Assembly: GCA_963930645.1 (NCBI GenBank)
Contig: OZ005651.1
Coordinates: 331,409,527 to 331,473,526, forward strand
Source: Salticus scenicus
Lineage: Eukaryota; Arthropoda; Arachnida; Araneae; Salticidae
Reading direction: 5' to 3'
Length of the DNA stretch: 64,000 bases
In this document: in pieces, positions 60,838 through 64,000 of the stretch
How the letters are laid out: every line of letters begins with the position of its first letter
Position numbering within the stretch: position 1 is the first letter of the stretch
Notes under the pieces: generated by a model
What the model was told of the DNA's origin: nothing
Databases searched by the model: none
The model's input: the letters and a program-made list of their open reading frames with translations, nothing else
Program-made: the position numbers and the translations under genes

Positions 60838-61030
60838 CAGAGCTGCCAACCTAATCCGGCAAATTGTTAATGCCTATTAAAAAACGCCCCTTTTTCTACA
60901 CCACTTAATTTTTAGAGTATTTGTTTTCTTCATTCATCGTAAATATATTTGAAGATAATTACTCTAAAAATTAAGTGGTGTAGAAAAAGGGGCGGTACTA
61001 ACAATTTGCCGGATTTGGTTGGCAGCTCTG
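60838..61030. mobile_element. Palindromic MITE of the CAGAGCTG family, 6-bp target duplication
   Basis: 193 bp. The left arm CAGAGCTGCCAACCTAATCC, then cgcccctttttctacaccac and ttaatttttagagta, is complementary to the right arm (tactctaaaaattaagtggt, gtagaaaaaggggcg, ggttggcagctctg). GAGTAC lies exactly on each side (60832-60837, 61031-61036). The termini match those of the elements at 1937 and 24826. Confidence 0.88.
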
Positions 61031-61039
61031 GAGTACTAA

Positions 61040-61052
61040 TTTAACAATTGCT

Positions 61053-61087
<35 letters not shown>

Positions 61088-61161
61088 TGAAAATAGAAAA
61101 AAATATATTTATTAAACAATGAGTAATTGTGGTAACAAATTTCTCCATAGAATAACATTCT

Positions 61162-61197
<36 letters not shown>

Positions 61198-62067
61198 ACT
61201 GGCACCAGTAGAATGAAATTCAGTTAAGGGCTAATATCTGATTAAAAAAAAACTGATGCCTTCGTTTTATGAAAAAGAGGGGAAAAGGCTTTTTTTTTTT
61301 TTCTCTTTAATTTTTTTGAATTTATCTCAGGTTTGTTATATTATTTTTAAACTTTACTCGCAGGTAAATAAAATTTAATTGAAATTCCAGGGAGGAATCT
61401 GACTAGAATCCCTCGAGATGGCGCTGTTTGTTGTTTTCATTTTCAGGGCTGTTTTTCCATCCAAAGTTTCGAAATGGCCGTTAGTGGTGCCGATGCCGAA
61501 AGTTTATTTGTCCCTACGCGTAGGGAAATTTAGCAGACTTTTCAGGACATAAGGATGAATTTTGAATTCATAGAGGGGCGGTTAGATGTAATTAAGAAAT
61601 TGCATGGGATTACTATGCATGGATTATGTTAATTTACCCACTTTTTTTCCCCCACTGAAGTAGGGACTTACGTCAGTGTAGGGACATTTTGAGCTATTAG
61701 TTGAGGCACGGCAAAATTTGAGTTGCCTTGCCAACACTGTTTCCATTGCACGTGATAAACACGAGATCCGATCTGACCTTGAATTAGATTTTATAATTTT
61801 AACATATCTTTGCTTTTAAAACATAACAGAAGACTGTATCTGTTACCTATCGAAGATAAATACAGTTTTTCTTAACAGATAAGTTAATTTTCTTATTTTA
61901 AAAATACTAAACAAAAATTGAACATATTTGTTTTATGATTGAAAGCACCCACAAAATATGGAAGAAGTTTTCATATTTATAAGAACAATTTTATTTTGCT
62001 GCTATCTTCCGTTCAATTATTTTGTTAAATGTAGTAAAATCTTTTTTGAGGAAAGCACTATTATATA
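61040..62067. other. Upstream region with poly-T, AT repeat and a GC-richer island
   Basis: Poly-T at 61058-61086, AT microsatellite at 61165-61196, then a locally GC-richer, CpG-containing stretch (about 61385-61580) with agatggcgctg and a short plus-strand frame. No Mnk first exon could be recognised on the minus strand. Confidence 0.5.
61474..61632 (+). pseudogene. Unidentified 52-codon frame with one in-frame TAG
   Basis: From ATG at 61474: MAVSGADAESLFVPTRREI, TAG at 61531-61533, then QTFQDIRMNFEFIEGRLDV, IKKLHGITMHGLC and TAA. Both halves have balanced, protein-like composition, unlike the low-complexity frames around them, and the island is GC-richer. The product is not recognised. 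It could be a decayed exon or gene fragment with a nonsense change, or chance. Confidence 0.3.
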
Positions 62068-63068
62068 CAGTATTAGTGGATTTCTTATTAATCCAGAAAA
62101 AGCAGGTTTTTTTTTTTTTTTTTTTTTTTTTTGCATGAAGTTATAACTACAGGGGAGAAAAAAATGTTCTAAAATTACAAATTGAACAGATATCTAAAAT
62201 TTGACAAATAATTTTTCATTTTTAGATAATTTGGAGTGGAAGATTGATTTTTATACCGACTATGTGAAAAATACTAGAGCCGGGAATCAAACTCGGGCCT
62301 TCCACGTAACACGCAGATGCTCTACCACTGAGCTACTCCGGGTGATAACCAGCTAGGCATTTCTCACATAATATTCATTGGCCTACTTTCTTTAATGCTA
62401 CAGTGCTATTCGGAGGAAATATGGTGACAAAATTGTCTAAATAATTACTGAAAATTTTGCAAATTTAGGTTAGAAAATAAATTTTTATTGTATTTCTTAA
62501 TAGATAAACATTAATAACACATACTTCTTAAAGTAAGTGTCCAATAGCAGATGAATTTTATCCTTGAACTCAGGTTGCATGCATGAAGTCCCAATTGTTA
62601 TAAAATTTTAAAATAGTTTTTATTAATTCCCATTATTTTTTAGAATTCATTTCATAAAATATTGCATTATGTGCTAAAAACATTTGAAACATTTATGAAC
62701 TATTACTATCAGAGCAGAGACACATAAGCAAAAAAATACAGAAATTTTTGCAAAATCCAAATGAAAGGATTTTGCTCTTAGGTCCAAAATTAAATTTTAT
62801 ATATGCTTATTTATTTTTCATTTATTATTACTATTATTTATAGTTTAAAATTCTGATGAATGTTTTTTTATTTTGTGGAAATAATTTATTAAATGAACAA
62901 ATATATATAGGTAAAGTGTTTATATATATTATTCATGTTTATGACTGCTATTTATTATATGTATAAAAATGGCACAAAATAATTTCATAAAGTGTTCCGA
63001 ATTACGGAAAAACCCCTTATCCAGAATATCCCAGGTCCCAAGCTTTCTGGATAACGGATCCTATACTG
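62068..63068. mobile_element. Pogo/Tigger-like element, diverged
   Basis: The right end, read on the opposite strand, is TACAGTATAGGATCCGTTAT followed by CCAGAAAGC, a typical Tigger-like terminus. The left end TACAGTATTAGTGGATTTCT also leads to ATCCAGAAAAAGC. TA borders both ends. About 1 kb with no transposase; it contains a tRNA-like sequence. Confidence 0.55.
62273..62342 (-). tRNA. tRNA-like sequence (GTT loop), probable pseudogene or SINE head
   Basis: On the minus strand: 7-base acceptor CCCGGAG, TA, D arm GCTCAGTGGTAGAGC (4-bp stem), anticodon arm TCTGC-GTGTTAC-GTGGA (5 pairs with two G-T), variable AGGC, T arm CCGAG-TTTGATT-CCCGG with one mismatch, acceptor CTCTAGT. The acceptor pairs at only 5 of 7 positions and the T-loop has TTTGA instead of TTCGA. 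The anticodon would be GTT (Asn), but the body is unlike eukaryotic tRNA-Asn. It may keep A and B boxes yet is unlikely to be a working tRNA. Confidence 0.5.
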
Positions 63069-64000
63069 TATCTTATTTCTCTTGAATCTTTTACACGATG
63101 GTTAATACTCGATATATTTATTTAGTATTTGGTTTATTAGACATTGTACTCAATATAAAAATAAATATTATGGCTTTTTTTTTTTAGGTAATCTTCCAAC
63201 CAATTACTGATTCATGGAATACAATTTAATAATTTAAAGTCATTTTTAATTATTAGACGATTTATTAATTTTATCTTTAAAATAATAATAACAGAACTTT
63301 TCAGCCACTGATAGGCTTTAAAAATTGTGGTAGGGGAGAATTGATTGGAAAGCTATTGAAAGAGATCATGTTGAAAGAGGGGGTGGTGTATGAGGGAGTC
63401 AAGGAAATAACATTGAACAAAATGTTATGTGCAACTATTTATCTGTGCAATTAGGTGCAAATTTCAATCAGCCCACGTGCATAAAATCTTGGTTATGACA
63501 TTGACAAGCACTATAGTTAAATATAAGCAATTGCCATGGGGTCTCAGTCTGTCCTCAATATATTTTTTCTGTTCACAAACTTTGAACAAAATCTATTAGT
63601 CACTTAAATATGTATCTTAAAATTTCTATTTTCATGCATTTGTCTCCTCTACCCTGCTCCCCCCCCCTTTCCACATAAATTTGCACATACTGTTGTTAGC
63701 TATTTTTGTATTTTTTTTATTTAATAACTTCTTCATTACGTAATTACTTTATTATTATTATTACTATAAATATGTGTCACTACAGCAAAATTATTAAAAT
63801 TATACTGGCATAGTTAAAATTAAGATGATATTCATATTAACATGGTGATGCTTAATTTTATCTTGAATATATTTAAACAATATTGATGTAACATTGTGGA
63901 ATGTATATTTTTGTATAAAATAAAATTATTCTGCTTGCCTACTGTTAAATGATTTTTGTGTTGTATTTATTTCTTAATCCTGTCAATCAACTAATAATAC
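63069..64000. other. AT-rich end of window
   Basis: No gene or defined repeat recognised; a poly-C tract at 63659-63667 and ATT repeats near 63750. Confidence 0.6.

Larger units (their letters stand above)
48484..60945. repeat. 12.5-kb duplicated block, copy B
   Basis: Second copy of 35808-48283, in direct orientation. It starts at the first base after the N gap, and its similarity to copy A ends where copy A meets the gap. Differences are mostly indels in homopolymers and microsatellites, as expected for two haplotypes or two error-prone contig ends. Confidence 0.97.

Noticed and set aside
48484..60945. A second, paralogous Mnk gene
   Set aside because: Only the two exons within the duplicated block recur, with identical translation and nearly identical introns, and the block ends at an N gap. 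No other kinase exon is doubled.
62273..62342. Functional tRNA-Asn gene
   Set aside because: Two acceptor mismatches, a T-stem mismatch and an altered T-loop make a working tRNA unlikely.

Overview
This window is AT-rich, intron-dominated eukaryotic nuclear DNA. The host gene most resembles arthropod Mnk/Lk6. The dense mix of tRNA-derived SINEs, hAT-like elements, pogo-like elements and Gypsy debris, with many long poly-A/T and poly-C/G runs, fits an arthropod, perhaps a spider or other chelicerate. The species assignment is inference; the sequence itself only shows a metazoan gene with large repeat-filled introns.

Host gene. A single recognisable protein-coding gene runs on the minus strand: a MAP-kinase-interacting Ser/Thr kinase (Mnk/Lk6 family, the eIF4E kinase). 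Ten exons were traced by protein similarity, GT-AG borders and codon phase. In transcription order they are 40391-40251, 35864-35767, 31378-31257, 26845-26814, 26701-26597, 22855-22800, 17886-17797, 16193-16090, 12981-12891 and 8061-7853. All phases join to give about 349 codons: a basic N-terminal segment, the complete kinase domain and the Mnk-type four-cysteine insert. The start-codon exon and the exon(s) after 7853 were not found. The usual Mnk motif DFD reads DLD here.

Layout. 1-7850: intron or 3' side with a decayed non-LTR retrotransposon (320-1225), a TIR element with 6-bp target duplication (1937-2680), a pogo-like TIR element (4769-5416) and a solo LTR with 5-bp target duplication (6887-7259). 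7853-17886: kinase C-lobe exons; their introns hold a foldback MITE (8265-8475), a 3-kb non-autonomous hAT-type element (9011-11975, exact 8-bp target duplication) with nested SINEs, another foldback (about 13850-14350), a 206-bp hAT MITE (14493-14698) and a 65-bp triplicated repeat. 17887-35864: N-lobe exons separated by introns of 3.7-4.9 kb (one of 112 bp), with repeats and a deleted Ty3/Gypsy remnant (about 32630-34499). 35808-48283 and 48484-about 60945: two nearly identical 12.5-kb copies separated by exactly 200 N. 60838-64000: a palindromic MITE, an unexplained short ORF with an in-frame stop, a tRNA-like sequence and a pogo-like element.

The 12.5-kb doubling repeats the two 5'-most traced Mnk exons. 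The copies differ mainly in homopolymer and microsatellite length plus scattered SNPs, and the repeat stops at a 200-N gap. This looks more like two overlapping contigs or haplotypes that were not merged than a biological duplication. If real, joining the two exon pairs in series would break the reading frame. No CRISPR, operon, rRNA or prokaryotic feature was seen.
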